From assembly GCA_000302695.1 (NCBI GenBank), contig AMFN01000015.1, forward strand, positions 174,332 through 238,331: a stretch of DNA of 64,000 bases. Reading direction: 5' to 3'. The DNA comes from Enterobacteriaceae bacterium LSJC7 (GTDB lineage: Bacteria > Pseudomonadota > Gammaproteobacteria > Enterobacterales > Enterobacteriaceae). The notes under the pieces were generated by a model that saw only the letters and a program-made list of their open reading frames with translations, searched no databases and was not told where the DNA came from. Below, piece by piece: positions 31,204 through 41,280 of the stretch. Numbering within the stretch: the stretch's first letter is position 1; every line of letters begins with the position of its first letter. The position numbers were made by a program, and so were the translations under genes.

Positions 31204-32619
31204 ATGTCACTCAGTCGGCGTCAGTTTATCCAGGCATCGGGAATTGCGCTGTGCGCAGGTGCAGTGCCGCTGAGGGCAAATGCCGCCAGCCAGCAGCCAC
31301 CGCTGCCGCTGCCTCCGTTGCTGGAGTCCCGCCGCGGCCAGCCTCTGTTTTTAACCATGCAGCGCAGCCACTGGTCATTTACCGGGGAGGGCAGTAAAGC
31401 CTCGGTCTGGGGCTTTAACGGCAGCTACATGGGGCCGACCATTCGCGTATGGAGCGGCGACGACGTCAAAATGATTTACAGCAACCGGCTACAGGAGAAC
31501 GTAGCGATGGCCGTTAACGGCCTGCAGGTGCCGGGTGCGCTTATCGGTGGCGCGGCGCGCATGATGTCGCCGGGCGCTGAATGGGCGCCGGTTCTGCCGA
31601 TTCGCCAGCAGGCTGCCACGCTCTGGTATCGCGCCAACACCCCGAACCGCGCGGCGCGCCAGGTCTACGGCGGGCTGGCGGGGATGTGGCTGGTGGAAGA
31701 TGAGGTTAGCAAATCGCTGCCCATCCCTAAAAACTACGGCGTGGACGATTTCCCGGTCATCATTCAGGACAAGCGGCTGGATAACTTCGGAGCACCGGAA
31801 TACAGCGAGCCAGGCAGCGGTGGTTTTGTCGGTGACCGTCTGGTGGTCAACGGTGTACAAAACCCGTTTGTGGAAGTCTCGCGCGGCTGGGTGCGCCTGC
31901 GTCTGCTCAATGCCTCCAACGCCCGCCATTACCAGCTTCAGTTCAGCGATGGTCGTGCGCTGCATGTTATTGCCAGCGATCAGGGCTTTTTACCGGCTCC
32001 TGTGTCGGTCAAACAGCTGTCGCTGGCCCCTGGCGAGCGACGTGAGATTCTGGTTGATATGAGCGATGGCACCGAAGTCTCGCTGACCTGTGGCGAGGCG
32101 GCGACGCTGGTCGAGCGCATTCGCGGCTTCTTTGAACCCTCATCTATTCTGGTGTCCACGCTGGTGCTGACGCTGCGCCCCGGTGGGCTGCTGCCGCTGG
32201 TGACCGACAGCCTGCCCATGCGCCTGTTGCCGGACGAAATCATTAACGGCTCGGCGGTGCGCTCACGCGATATCACGCTTGGCAGCGATCCGGGCATCAA
32301 CGGCCAGCTGTGGGACATGAAGCGCATTGATATCACCACGCTTCAGGGCAACTGGGAGCGCTGGACGGTGCGCGCCGACACGCCGCAGCCATTTTATATC
32401 GAAGGCGCTCGTTTTCTGGTGCAGGACGTCAACGGCGCACTGCCGTTTGGCGAAGACCGCGGCTGGAAAGACACGGTGTGGGTGGACGGCCAGGTACAGC
32501 TGCTGGTCTATTTCAGCCAGCCTTCCTGGGAGCACTTCCCGTTCCTGTTTGGCAGCCAGACGCTGGAAATGGCCGATCGCGGCTCGCTGGGCCAGATTGT
32601 GGTCAACCCAGCCCCTTGA
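31204..32619 (+). CDS. ftsP: Cell division protein FtsP (SufI)
   Basis: Periplasmic multicopper-oxidase-like protein that stabilises the division ring under stress. It lacks copper ligands. The 471-residue product begins MSLSRRQFIQASGIALCAGA, a classical Tat signal (SRRQFIQ) with cleavage near RANA-AS. Three cupredoxin domains follow. ATG 31204 is chosen over the upstream in-frame ATG 31186 because it starts the Tat signal. A 9-bp hairpin with a GCTC loop (32624-32645) follows the stop without a clear T-run. Confidence 0.96.
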   Translation: MSLSRRQFIQASGIALCAGAVPLRANAASQQPPLPLPPLLESRRGQPLFLTMQRSHWSFTGEGSKASVWGFNGSYMGPTIRVWSGDDVKMIYSNRLQENVAMAVNGLQVPGALIGGAARMMSPGAEWAPVLPIRQQAATLWYRANTPNRAARQVYGGLAGMWLVEDEVSKSLPIPKNYGVDDFPVIIQDKRLDNFGAPEYSEPGSGGFVGDRLVVNGVQNPFVEVSRGWVRLRLLNASNARHYQLQFSDGRALHVIASDQGFLPAPVSVKQLSLAPGERREILVDMSDGTEVSLTCGEAATLVERIRGFFEPSSILVSTLVLTLRPGGLLPLVTDSLPMRLLPDEIINGSAVRSRDITLGSDPGINGQLWDMKRIDITTLQGNWERWTVRADTPQPFYIEGARFLVQDVNGALPFGEDRGWKDTVWVDGQVQLLVYFSQPSWEHFPFLFGSQTLEMADRGSLGQIVVNPAP

Positions 32620-32726
32620 TTTTTCTGGCCCGGCTCCGGGCCAGACACAAAACCCTTCATTTCGCCTGACGACAAAGCGTATAATCCACGCCCTTTGATG
32701 GTTTTTAACGCAATTCCCGGAACATT

Positions 32727-34895
32727 ATGAGCGCAATTTCCCTGATTCAGCCCGATCGCGACCTTTTCTCATGGCCTAAATACTGGGCTGCCTGCTTCGG
32801 CCCGGCGCCGTTTCTGCCCATGTCGCGCGAGGAGATGGATCAACTGGGCTGGGACAGCTGCGACATCATCATTGTTACCGGCGATGCGTATGTCGATCAT
32901 CCAAGTTTTGGCATGGCCATCTGTGGCCGCATGCTGGAAGCGCAGGGCTTTCGCGTGGGGATAATCTCGCAGCCGGACTGGAACAGCAAAGACGACTTCA
33001 TGCGTCTTGGTAAGCCAAACCTGTTTTTTGGCGTGACCGCAGGCAACATGGACTCGATGATCAACCGCTACACCGCCGATCGCAAGCTGCGCCACGACGA
33101 TGCCTACACCGCGGACAACGTGGGCGGCAAACGCCCGGACCGGGCGACCGTGGTCTACACCCAGCGTTGCAAAGAGGCCTGGCGCGACGTGCCGGTGATT
33201 CTGGGCGGCATTGAGGCGAGTCTGCGGCGTACCGCGCACTACGATTACTGGTCGGATACCGTGCGCCGCTCGGTGCTGTTTGACGCTAAGGCCGACATGC
33301 TGATGTTTGGCAACGGTGAGCGCCCATTGGTGGAAGTGGCGCACCGTCTGGCGCAGGGCGAAGCGATCAGCGACATCGTTGACGTGCGCAATACCGCCAT
33401 CATCCGTAAAGAGGCGCTACCGGGCTGGGCGGGCGTGGATTCCACGCGCCTCGACACGCCAGGGCGCATTGACCCCATCCCACATCCTTACGGCGAAGAT
33501 CTGCCGTGCGCCGACGGTAAAACAGTCGAGCCTGCCGAAGCAAAGCCGGTGACGGTGCAGATGCCGCGCCCGAAGCCGTGGGAAAAAACCTACGTGCTGC
33601 TGCCGTCGTTTGAGAAAGTAAAAAACGACAAAGTGATGTACGCCCACGCCTCGCGCATTCTGCACCATGAAACCAACCCAGGCTGCGCCCGCGCGCTGAT
33701 GCAAAAGCACGGTGAACGTTACATCTGGATAAACCCACCGGCTATTCCTCTTTCTACCGAGGAGATGGATCACGTCTTTGCGCTGCCGTATCAGCGTATC
33801 CCGCATCCGTCTTACGGTAAGAGCCGCATTCCGGCATATGAAATGATTCGCTTCTCGGTCAACATCATGCGCGGCTGTTTTGGTGGCTGCTCGTTCTGCT
33901 CCATTACCGAGCACGAAGGGCGCATCATTCAGAGCCGCTCTGAAGAGTCAATCATCAACGAGATCGAAGCCATTCGCGACACCGTCCCCGGTTTTACCGG
34001 CATTATTTCCGATCTGGGTGGCCCGACGGCTAACATGTATATGCTGCGCTGCAAATCGCCGCGCGCCGAGCAGACCTGCCGCCGCTTGTCCTGTGTCTAC
34101 CCGGATATCTGCCCGCACATGGACACCAACCATGAGCCGACCATCAACCTGTACCGCCGCGCTCGCGATCTGAAGGGCGTCAAAAAGATCCTTATCGCCT
34201 CCGGCGTGCGTTATGACATCGCAGTGGAAGATCCGCGTTACATCAAAGAGCTGGCTTCGCACCACGTCGGCGGCTACCTGAAGATTGCGCCGGAGCATAC
34301 CGAAGAAGGTCCGCTGTCGAAGATGATGAAACCGGGCATGGGCAGCTATGATCGCTTTAAGCAGCTGTTTGATATGTATTCGAAGCAGGCGGGCAAAGAG
34401 CAGTATCTGATCCCGTACTTTATCTCGGCGCATCCGGGCACGACTGACGAAGACATGGTGAACCTGGCGCTGTGGCTTAAGCGCCACCGTTTCCGCCTCG
34501 ACCAGGTGCAAAACTTCTATCCGTCACCGCTCGCCAACTCGACGACCATGTATTACACCGGCAAGAACCCGCTGGGTAAAATTGGCTATAAGAGCGAGGA
34601 TGTGGTGATTCCGAAAGGTGACAAGCAGCGTCGCCTGCATAAAGCGCTGCTGCGCTATCACGATCCGGCCAACTGGGTGCTGATTCGCCAGGCGCTGGAA
34701 GCAATGGGCAAAAAACACCTGATTGGTGGCCGCCGCGACTGCCTGGTGCCTGCGCCGACGCTGGAAGAAATGCGCGAAGCGCGTCGCCAGAACCGCCATA
34801 CTCGCCCGGCGCTGACCAAGCACACGCCGGTGGCGCACCAGCGCCAGACGCCAAAAACGCCAGCGAAAAAGCGCGCAAAGCCCGCCCAGCGCTAA
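32727..34895 (+). CDS. ygiQ: YgiQ-family radical SAM protein
   Basis: UPF0313 radical SAM enzyme whose reaction is not established. The 722-residue product has the cluster motif CFGGCSFC (CxxxCxxC, about residues 383-390) within [24 protein letters not shown]-barrel region follows, and the tail is Lys/Arg/Pro-rich and low complexity (last 35 residues). The start at 32727 gives [35 protein letters not shown] hairpin follows at 34907-34930. The barstar-like gene begins 144 bp downstream on the same strand. Confidence 0.94.
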   Translation: MSAISLIQPDRDLFSWPKYWAACFGPAPFLPMSREEMDQLGWDSCDIIIVTGDAYVDHPSFGMAICGRMLEAQGFRVGIISQPDWNSKDDFMRLGKPNLFFGVTAGNMDSMINRYTADRKLRHDDAYTADNVGGKRPDRATVVYTQRCKEAWRDVPVILGGIEASLRRTAHYDYWSDTVRRSVLFDAKADMLMFGNGERPLVEVAHRLAQGEAISDIVDVRNTAIIRKEALPGWAGVDSTRLDTPGRIDPIPHPYGEDLPCADGKTVEPAEAKPVTVQMPRPKPWEKTYVLLPSFEKVKNDKVMYAHASRILHHETNPGCARALMQKHGERYIWINPPAIPLSTEEMDHVFALPYQRIPHPSYGKSRIPAYEMIRFSVNIMRGCFGGCSFCSITEHEGRIIQSRSEESIINEIEAIRDTVPGFTGIISDLGGPTANMYMLRCKSPRAEQTCRRLSCVYPDICPHMDTNHEPTINLYRRARDLKGVKKILIASGVRYDIAVEDPRYIKELASHHVGGYLKIAPEHTEEGPLSKMMKPGMGSYDRFKQLFDMYSKQAGKEQYLIPYFISAHPGTTDEDMVNLALWLKRHRFRLDQVQNFYPSPLANSTTMYYTGKNPLGKIGYKSEDVVIPKGDKQRRLHKALLRYHDPANWVLIRQALEAMGKKHLIGGRRDCLVPAPTLEEMREARRQNRHTRPALTKHTPVAHQRQTPKTPAKKRAKPAQR

Positions 34896-35039
34896 CCAGC
34901 GGAAGTGGGCGGCCTGGATATGTGCCGCCCCTAATCCTTGTATTCTCTTATGGCTTGCCGCGTATCACGGCGTTGGTATTTTCGCCAGCGGCAAAAGCGG
35001 GCGGCGGTCGTGTTCACCACAGGCACAGGAGGGACGACG

Positions 35040-35429
35040 TTGAAAACACTGACGCTACACGGCGCCCATATTCACGACATTCCCTCCTTTTACGTTGAAG
35101 TGAACGCGGTCTTTATGGCTAATGAGTCCTGGCAGCTGGGGCAGAGCCTTGATGCCTTCAACGACCTGCTATATGGCGGCTTTGGCGCACTGGCGGGCAA
35201 TGAGCCGGTGACGCTGGTGTGGTTGGATGCAGAACATAGCCGTAAGGCGCTGGGCCTTGAAGCCACGCGCCGCTATTATCAGGACAAACTTACCCAGCCT
35301 GAGCGCTTTAACAGCGCTCACTTCCAGCGCCAGCTTGACGCGCTGGAAAACGGCAGCGGCCAGACTTACTTCGAGATTGTGCTGGAGATCATCGCTGACC
35401 ATCCGAATATCACGCTGGTGAAGCGGTAA
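35040..35429 (+). CDS. Barstar-family ribonuclease inhibitor homologue, orphan
   Basis: Predicted intracellular inhibitor of a barnase-type RNase. The 129-residue product shows the barstar pattern: an N-terminal strand (KTLTLHGAHIHD), a helix then LGQSLDAFNDLLYGG (about residues 40-54), VTLVWLDAEHSRKALG, and a C-terminal helix-strand (YFEIVLEIIADHPNITLVKR, residues 110-129). It is longer than the about 90-residue barstar/YhcO because of an insert near 72-100. Start TTG 35040 has a near-perfect AGGAGGG (35027-35033) 6 bp upstream. No RNase gene is nearby. It sits where E. coli has yqhGH, so it may be acquired or lineage-specific. Confidence 0.75.
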   Translation: MKTLTLHGAHIHDIPSFYVEVNAVFMANESWQLGQSLDAFNDLLYGGFGALAGNEPVTLVWLDAEHSRKALGLEATRRYYQDKLTQPERFNSAHFQRQLDALENGSGQTYFEIVLEIIADHPNITLVKR

Positions 35430-35483
35430 GGCTGCTCTTTCAGGCCAGGGGGAAAACCCGTCGTTTCACCACCGTTTTCCTGT

Positions 35484-35514
35484 AAAAAAGCCCCGTCACA
35501 TGCGGGGCTTTTTC
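35484..35514. terminator. Bidirectional terminator between the barstar-like gene and dkgA
   Basis: A-run, stem AAGCCCCG, loop TCACATG, CGGGGCTT, T-run. Confidence 0.85.
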
Positions 35515-35538
35515 GGTTTATTAAATCAGAGCGATTTC

Positions 35539-36366
35539 TTAGCCGCTAAACGTATCCGGGTCCGGCCCGAGCCGTTTCCCTTCATCCAGCTTCGCGATAT
35601 CGGCAATTTCATCCTTATCCAGCCGGAAATCCCACACGTCAAAGTTCTCGACAATGCGTGATGGCGTAACCGACTTCGGGATCACCACCAGCCCGCTGTC
35701 GAGGTGCCAGCGAATCACAATCTGGGCTGGAGTTTTACCGTATTTCTCCGCCAGCGTGCGAATCAGCTTCTGATCAAACACGCCTTCGCCGCCCTGTGCC
35801 AGTGGGCTCCAGGATTCAGTCTGAATCTTGTGGGTGGCATTCCATGAATGAAGCTGGCGCTGCTGAAACAGCGGGTGTAGCTCGATCTGGTTGATGACCG
35901 GTGTCACACCGGTTTCATCAATAATGCGTTGCAGATGCTCGACATTAAAATTGCATACGCCAATGCTTTTAATCAGCCCCTCTTTTTGCAGTTCAATCAT
36001 ACCTTTCCAGGCGTCGACGTAATTATCCTGAACCGGCACCGGCCAGTGGATCAGATAAAGATCAATATAATCCAGTCGGAGCTTTTTCAGGCTCGCTTGT
36101 AGCGCACTGCGTGGATCGTGTTGGTCGGCATTCCACAGTTTAGTGGTAATAAACAGCTCATCACGCGCCACGCCTGCATTTGCCAGGGCTTCGCCAACGC
36201 CGTCTTCGTTTTTGTAGATGCTGGCAGTATCGACAGAGCGATAGCCCGCCTCCAGCGCCTTTTGCACCGCCGGTACAACTTCGTCATGGCTTGCCTGCCA
36301 TACGCCAAGCCCTAACTGCGGCATCAGATTACCGTCGGAGAGTTTAATCTGGGTGGGATTTGCCAT
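35539..36366 (-). CDS. dkgA: 2,5-diketo-D-gluconate/methylglyoxal reductase DkgA
   Basis: NADPH-dependent aldo-keto reductase that reduces diketogluconate, methylglyoxal and furfural-type aldehydes. The 275-residue product equals the E. coli length and has the AKR tetrad in DTASIYKNE (Asp, Tyr), TTKLWN (Lys) and YLIHWPVP (His), plus the IPKS cofactor motif. AGGAGGA precedes the start. It lies 101 bp downstream of yqhD. Between them is a 9-bp hairpin (AACCGGGGC, 36390-36398, and GCCCCGGTT, 36402-36410) without a T-run. The pair is expected to be cotranscribed and activated by YqhC. Confidence 0.96.
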   Translation of the reverse strand: MANPTQIKLSDGNLMPQLGLGVWQASHDEVVPAVQKALEAGYRSVDTASIYKNEDGVGEALANAGVARDELFITTKLWNADQHDPRSALQASLKKLRLDYIDLYLIHWPVPVQDNYVDAWKGMIELQKEGLIKSIGVCNFNVEHLQRIIDETGVTPVINQIELHPLFQQRQLHSWNATHKIQTESWSPLAQGGEGVFDQKLIRTLAEKYGKTPAQIVIRWHLDSGLVVIPKSVTPSRIVENFDVWDFRLDKDEIADIAKLDEGKRLGPDPDTFSG

Positions 36367-36467
36367 TATTTCCTCCTAACAGGCGTCACAACCGGGGCGG
36401 TGCCCCGGTTTGCTAATGACTAAGTCTGGTCGAAATAACCGAAAACGAAAGGTCGGGGGGGAAAATC

Positions 36468-37631
36468 TTAACGCGCGGCGTCGTAAATACGGCGGCTGAC
36501 GTCAAGGGTGATATCGCCGCGTTCGCCGAGTGCCGTCATGCCGTGTTCGTCGAGTTTTGCCAGCAACGCCGGGATGGAACTGCCGTCAAGACCGTAGTCA
36601 GACAGATGTGTTTTCACGCCCATACATTCGAAGAAATCGCGGGTGGCGGCGATGGTCGCATCGATGCGCTGCGCCTCGCTGCCTTCGGTGATATTCCACA
36701 CGCGCTCGCCGTATTGCAGCAGTTTCTCGCGTTTGGTATCGCGCTTCTCGTTCATCAGTGATGGCAGCACAATGGCCAGCGTCTGGGCATGGTCAAGGCC
36801 GTGCATTGCGGTTAGCTCGTGGCCCAGCATATGGGTTGCCCAGTCCTGCGGCACACCTGCTCCAATCAGGCCGTTGAGCGCCATGGTCGCCGCCCACATC
36901 ACGTTGGCGCGCACGTCATAATTTTCCGGCTCGGCCAGCGCGCGCGGACCTTCTTCAATCAGCGTGAGCAGAATGCCTTCGGCAAAGCGGTCCTGAATGC
37001 GCCCATCAACCGGATAGGTCAGATACTGCTCAATGGTGTGCACAAAGGCGTCAACCACGCCGTTTGCCACCTGGCGCGGCGGCAGGGTGTAGGTGTAAAC
37101 CGGATCGAGGATGGCAAACAGCGGCTGCACGTGTGGGTTCATGAACGCCTGTTTGTCGCCGGTTGAACGACGGGAAATCACCGCGCCGCTGTTGGACTCG
37201 GAGCCGGTGGCAGGCAGGGTCAGCACCGAGCCCATCGGCACGGCGCGGGTAATGTCGACACCGCCGGTTTCTACAATGCGCCACGGGTCGATGTCCTGCG
37301 CATACGGTGCTGCTGCGGCAATAAACTTGGTGCCATCAAGCACTGAACCGCCGCCGACGGCGAGCAGGAAAGTCACGTTCTGCTCACGCACCAGCGCCAC
37401 GGCTTTCATCAGCGTTTCATACGACGGGTTTGGCTCAATGCCGCCAAATTCCAGCACGTCCAGCCCGCTCAGTGCACTCAACACCTGGTCAAGCACGCCG
37501 GTTTTTTTCACGCTACCGCCGCCGTAGGTAATCAGCACGCGGGCGTCTGCCGGGATCTGCGCGCGTAGTTCAGCGATGGCGTTTTTACCAAACAGAATGC
37601 GGGTCGGTGTGTGTAGGTTGAAGTTGTTCAT
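36468..37631 (-). CDS. yqhD: NADPH-dependent aldehyde reductase YqhD
   Basis: Iron-containing-type alcohol dehydrogenase that detoxifies short aldehydes such as acrolein, glyoxal and furans. The 387-residue product equals the E. coli length. The nucleotide-binding GGGSVLDGTKF lies near 93-103, and VDAFVHTIEQY and HMLGHELTAMHGLDHAQ supply the metal-binding Asp and His ligands. It is divergent from its regulator yqhC across 195 bp that should contain the YqhC-controlled promoter. Confidence 0.97.
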   Translation of the reverse strand: MNNFNLHTPTRILFGKNAIAELRAQIPADARVLITYGGGSVKKTGVLDQVLSALSGLDVLEFGGIEPNPSYETLMKAVALVREQNVTFLLAVGGGSVLDGTKFIAAAAPYAQDIDPWRIVETGGVDITRAVPMGSVLTLPATGSESNSGAVISRRSTGDKQAFMNPHVQPLFAILDPVYTYTLPPRQVANGVVDAFVHTIEQYLTYPVDGRIQDRFAEGILLTLIEEGPRALAEPENYDVRANVMWAATMALNGLIGAGVPQDWATHMLGHELTAMHGLDHAQTLAIVLPSLMNEKRDTKREKLLQYGERVWNITEGSEAQRIDATIAATRDFFECMGVKTHLSDYGLDGSSIPALLAKLDEHGMTALGERGDITLDVSRRIYDAAR

Positions 37632-37826
37632 GTCAGGTCATCCCTCGGCTGGGTTAGCAATCAGGGCAACGGATAGTTGCCGGATGACGCTATTCTGAGC
37701 GCTAAGGCGCTTCCCGCTCAATGCTCATTCCTGCCTTTATCTTGCCTGTTTCTCCACAGGGCTGGAGAAAATGCCATTTTCTGTGCACACTTTACGCATC
37801 ATAACCAGGCAAGCGGAGTGGGAGAG

Positions 37827-38738
37827 ATGGACAGGCAGGCAATATGTCAGGCACTGACGCAGAAGGTTAACTTTCTGAAACAAAACGGCAATGATGAAGC
37901 GGCCCGGCGCCTGAACCTCGATTTGCTATGGGGCACTCAGCCTTATCCGCGCACGCCGGTCATGTACCAGCCAGGTATCATTTTTCTCTTTTCCGGGCAT
38001 AAAACAGGTTATCTCAACGACCGGGTGTTTCGCTATGACGCCAGCGAATATCTGCTGTTGACGGTGCCGCTGCCGTTTGAATGTGAAACCTTCGCCACCG
38101 AGCAAATACCGCTTGCCGGCATGCGCCTGAATATTGATGTCACCCAGCTTCAGGATTTGTTGCTGGATATTGGTGAGGACGACCGCTTTGCGCCGCAGCA
38201 CTCGGCCAGCGGCATCAATTCCAGCGTGCTGAGCGAGGAGATTCTGTGTGCCGCCGAGCGGCTGTTAGACGTGCTGGAGCGCCCGCTTGATGCCCGCGTG
38301 CTGGGCAAACAAATCATTCGCGAAATTCTTTATCACGTGCTCACTGGGCCGTGCGGCGGGGCGCTGCTGGCGCTGGTAAGCCGCCAGACGCATTTTAGCC
38401 AGATAAGCCGCGCGCTGCGCCGTATTGAAAGCCAGTACACCGAGAACCTGAGCGTGGACCGGCTGGCGTCTGAGGCCAACATGAGCCTGTCGGCGTTTCA
38501 TCACAACTTCAAGGCCGTGACCAGCACCTCGCCGCTGCAATACATCAAGTCTTTCCGGCTGCACAAAGCGCGGCTGATGATGGTGCGCGATGGCATGAAA
38601 GCGAGTGCTGCGGCCGTGCGCGTGGGCTATGAAAGCGCCTCGCAGTTTAGTCGCGAGTTCAAGCGCTACTTTGGCGTTACCCCAGGCGAGGAAGTGGCGC
38701 GAATGCGCAGCGTAGCGATGCCGGAACTCAGGCCATAG
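37827..38738 (+). CDS. yqhC: AraC-family activator YqhC
   Basis: Aldehyde-responsive activator of yqhD-dkgA. The 303-residue product has an N-terminal cupin-like sensor domain (AraC_N type, roughly 25-180). A C-terminal pair of helix-turn-helix motifs follows ([20 protein letters not shown] and [20 protein letters not shown]). The frame is open back to 37677, but ATG 37827 with GGAG 8 bp upstream is preferred. E. coli YqhC is annotated slightly longer. Divergent from yqhD. Confidence 0.93.
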   Translation: MDRQAICQALTQKVNFLKQNGNDEAARRLNLDLLWGTQPYPRTPVMYQPGIIFLFSGHKTGYLNDRVFRYDASEYLLLTVPLPFECETFATEQIPLAGMRLNIDVTQLQDLLLDIGEDDRFAPQHSASGINSSVLSEEILCAAERLLDVLERPLDARVLGKQIIREILYHVLTGPCGGALLALVSRQTHFSQISRALRRIESQYTENLSVDRLASEANMSLSAFHHNFKAVTSTSPLQYIKSFRLHKARLMMVRDGMKASAAAVRVGYESASQFSREFKRYFGVTPGEEVARMRSVAMPELRP

Positions 38739-38754
38739 CGCGCATTCCCGCGTA

Positions 38755-38793
38755 AAAAATCCCGCTTCACGGTATACCGCAAGCGGGATTTTT
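38755..38793. terminator. yqhC terminator
   Basis: AAAAATCCCGCTT and AAGCGGGATTTTT form a 13-bp stem with a 13-base loop. Confidence 0.8.
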
Positions 38794-39055
38794 ATTGCTG
38801 CGGTCAGTGCCGGTGACTGCTTGCGGGCATAAAAACGGTTTTCAGAGCCGCTTACTGTATGAATGGTTTTTGTTTTTCCGTTGCCGATAAAACACCGGCG
38901 AATGACTGGAAAATGTGCGGGAGCGGGATTTATCCGGCGTCATCACGATGAGTATGACAAACGCAGCGCGTTTGTTCGGCAGAATAAGGGCAGTGAGGGG
39001 AGAACATTGCGCGGCCCAGGTGCCTCCCCGCAGCGGGAGAGGGCAGTGAACAGGT
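38794..39055. other. Non-coding stretch between yqhC and yghB
   Basis: About 260 bp between convergent genes. No coding frame with family similarity, repeat or RNA was recognised. The frame open from 38863 is a shadow without a plausible ribosome-binding site. Confidence 0.5.
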
Positions 39056-39715
39056 TCAGGAGCGAGACGCGCGTTTTTTTAAAATCACCAGCAGAGCACC
39101 GACCAGGCCCGCAACCAGCAGCACAATCGGCAACACCATCAGAAACGTCATCACCTGATCTTCGTGGCGTTTCACAAACGGGATCATACTCAGCGCGTAG
39201 CCGAAGCTGGTCACCACGCCCACCCACAGCAGCCCGCTCAGCCAGTTGAAGAACTGAAAGCGGCGGTTAGAGAGCCCGGAAATGCCCGCCATCGTTGGCA
39301 GCAGCGTGCGCACAAAGGCCAGAAAACGCCCGGCGAGCAGCGCCATCAGACCGTGTTTATCAAACATAAACGCGGCGCGCTGGTGGTACTGCGTGGGTAG
39401 TTGCTGTAGCCAGCCTTTCACAATGCGGGTATTACCGAGCCAGCGTCCCTGTAGATAGCTAAACCAGCAGCCGAGGCTAGCCGCCGTCGTCAGGAGCAGA
39501 ATGGTTGGCACAAACTCCATCACGCCGCGGGCAATCAGGGCACCGGCCAGAATCAGCAGGCTGTCGCCAGGTAAAAACGACGCGGGTAACAGGCCATTTT
39601 CCAGCAGCAGGGTTAAAAACATGATGGTGTAGACGATGCCAACAACGCGCGGGTCCGCCAGCGCGGCAAAATCGTGTTGCCAGAGTGCGGTGGCGATGTT
39701 CTGTATGACGGCCAT
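39056..39715 (-). CDS. yghB: DedA-family membrane protein YghB
   Basis: Inner-membrane DedA/SNARE-associated family member. In E. coli YghB and YqjA are redundant for division, Tat export and proton-motive-force maintenance. The 219-residue product equals the E. coli length. It contains the family signatures [20 protein letters not shown] near 40-59, [16 protein letters not shown] near 128-143 and several hydrophobic segments. It is located between yqhC and metC as in E. coli. Confidence 0.95.
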   Translation of the reverse strand: MAVIQNIATALWQHDFAALADPRVVGIVYTIMFLTLLLENGLLPASFLPGDSLLILAGALIARGVMEFVPTILLLTTAASLGCWFSYLQGRWLGNTRIVKGWLQQLPTQYHQRAAFMFDKHGLMALLAGRFLAFVRTLLPTMAGISGLSNRRFQFFNWLSGLLWVGVVTSFGYALSMIPFVKRHEDQVMTFLMVLPIVLLVAGLVGALLVILKKRASRS

Positions 39716-39855
39716 GAATTACCTTGCGAAACGTACAAACTGCGAGTAGTGGGACTATTGTAACCGCAAACGACTCAGATGCCTTGTTTCCGGGCGTCTC
39801 AAAATGTTGGGATTTTGCACCCGGGTGTCTTCCCGGGTGTCCATGACTGTCAACT

Positions 39856-41043
39856 TTACGCGATACGCGCCAGTCCTGCGGCTAAATCTGCGAGTAAATC
39901 ATCAACATTTTCTAAACCGACGTGCAGTCTTACCAGCGTGCCGCTGAAGTCAAGTTGGCCCTGCGGACGAATAGCCGCCAGTTCTTCGGGCTGATTGGCC
40001 AGAATCAGTGATTCAAAACCGCCCCACGAATAGGCCATGGTAAACAGCGTGAAGTTATCGAGGAAGTGCGCCAGTTCGTCATCGTTAAGGCGTTTTTTCA
40101 GCACAAAGGAGAACAGACCGCTACTGCCGGTAAAATCGCGTTTCCAGTATTCATGGCCAGGGTTTTGCGCCAGTGCCGGGTGGTTAACGCGCTCCACCTG
40201 CGGCTGTTGTGCAAGCCACTGCGCAATAGCGATGCTGCTTTCTTCATGCTGGCGCAGGCGCACTGCCAGCGTGCGCAACCCACGGCTGGTGACGTAGGCG
40301 GTATCGGCATCCACCATTTGGCCCATCAGATAGGCATTTTCACGCAGTTGCTCCCAGCAGCGGGCGTTGGCAACCGCGGTGCCAATCATGGCATCGGAAT
40401 GGCCCACCAGATATTTCGTCCCGGCCTGGATGGAGATATCCACGCCGTGATCCAGCGCCTTATACAGCACGCCCGCCGACCAGGTGTTGTCGATAATGAT
40501 GATGGCCTCCGGCGCTTTGCTGCGCACGGCGCGCACAATGGCGGGCACATCGTGCACTTCCATCGTAATAGAGCCTGGGGATTCCAGAAACACCACGCGG
40601 GTATCGGGCGTGACGAGTGCGGCAATCTCTTCACCCACCAGCGGATCGAACCAGTCAGTGTGGACACCCATCTTCGCTAATATTTTGGTACAGAAATCCT
40701 GACTGGGTTCGTAGGCGGTGTTAGTCATCAGCACCCGGTCGCCCTGCTGTACAAAGGCGAGAATGGTGTTCGCCACGGCTGCGGCGCCGCAGGGGAACAG
40801 GGCGCAACCCGCGCCGCCTTCCAGCTCGCACATTGCTTCCTGGAGCGAAAAATGGGTCAGCGTACCGCGCCGCCCGTAGAACAGCTCGCCATTGGCGCGG
40901 TTGGCGGTGGCGTGTTTTTTGGCCGCCACGCTCTCGAACACCAGTGAGGAGGCGCGCTGAATCACGCTGTTCACCGACCCTTGTGTATAGCGCGTATCAC
41001 GCCCGGCATTCACCAGCGTGGTCTCAATATGTTTCTTCGTCAT
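39856..41043 (-). CDS. metC: Cystathionine beta-lyase MetC
   Basis: PLP enzyme that splits cystathionine to homocysteine, pyruvate and ammonia in methionine synthesis. The 395-residue product equals the E. coli length. The PLP Lys lies in [14 protein letters not shown] (about Lys210), with [12 protein letters not shown] and the Tyr of NTAYEPSQ also present. The frame is open to 41178. ATG 41043 ([14 protein letters not shown]) is chosen by alignment with E. coli. An ACCCGGG/CCCGGGT hairpin (39819-39838) lies just after the stop. MetJ-box-like octamers lie upstream. Confidence 0.96.
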   Translation of the reverse strand: MTKKHIETTLVNAGRDTRYTQGSVNSVIQRASSLVFESVAAKKHATANRANGELFYGRRGTLTHFSLQEAMCELEGGAGCALFPCGAAAVANTILAFVQQGDRVLMTNTAYEPSQDFCTKILAKMGVHTDWFDPLVGEEIAALVTPDTRVVFLESPGSITMEVHDVPAIVRAVRSKAPEAIIIIDNTWSAGVLYKALDHGVDISIQAGTKYLVGHSDAMIGTAVANARCWEQLRENAYLMGQMVDADTAYVTSRGLRTLAVRLRQHEESSIAIAQWLAQQPQVERVNHPALAQNPGHEYWKRDFTGSSGLFSFVLKKRLNDDELAHFLDNFTLFTMAYSWGGFESLILANQPEELAAIRPQGQLDFSGTLVRLHVGLENVDDLLADLAAGLARIA

Positions 41044-41049
41044 GACTTT

Positions 41050-41094
41050 TCCCGTCTGTACGGCTGGATGTCCAAAATAGGATGCCAGACGCCT
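41050..41094 (-). promoter_or_regulatory. Possible MetJ boxes upstream of metC
   Basis: On the minus strand, AGGCGTCT (41094-41087) matches the AGACGTCT octamer at 7 of 8 positions. Three contiguous octamers GGACATCC-AGCCGTAC-AGACGGGA (41073-41050) match at 5 of 8 each. metC is MetJ-repressed in E. coli. The first octamer is out of register with the rest, so this is tentative. Confidence 0.35.
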
Positions 41095-41197
41095 GTACGC
41101 AATACCTGAAGAGGCTTTATCACGGACCTGAGCGAGAATGAGATTTTTGCGCTGTAAATGTAAGGAAAGTGAGGACAAAATCAGGTGGTCTGTAAAT

Positions 41198-41216
41198 ACT
41201 AATGAGAACCACTATC
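41198..41216 (+). promoter_or_regulatory. Fur box upstream of exbB
   Basis: ACTAATGAGAACCACTATC matches the 19-bp Fur consensus at 14 positions by eye and lies 65 bp before exbB. exbBD is Fur-repressed in E. coli. Confidence 0.6.
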
Positions 41217-41280
41217 AATTCGACGCTGTTTTGATATCATTACGAACAGTTTTCTCTAAATTTCGTCCTGGAGAGTGAGT

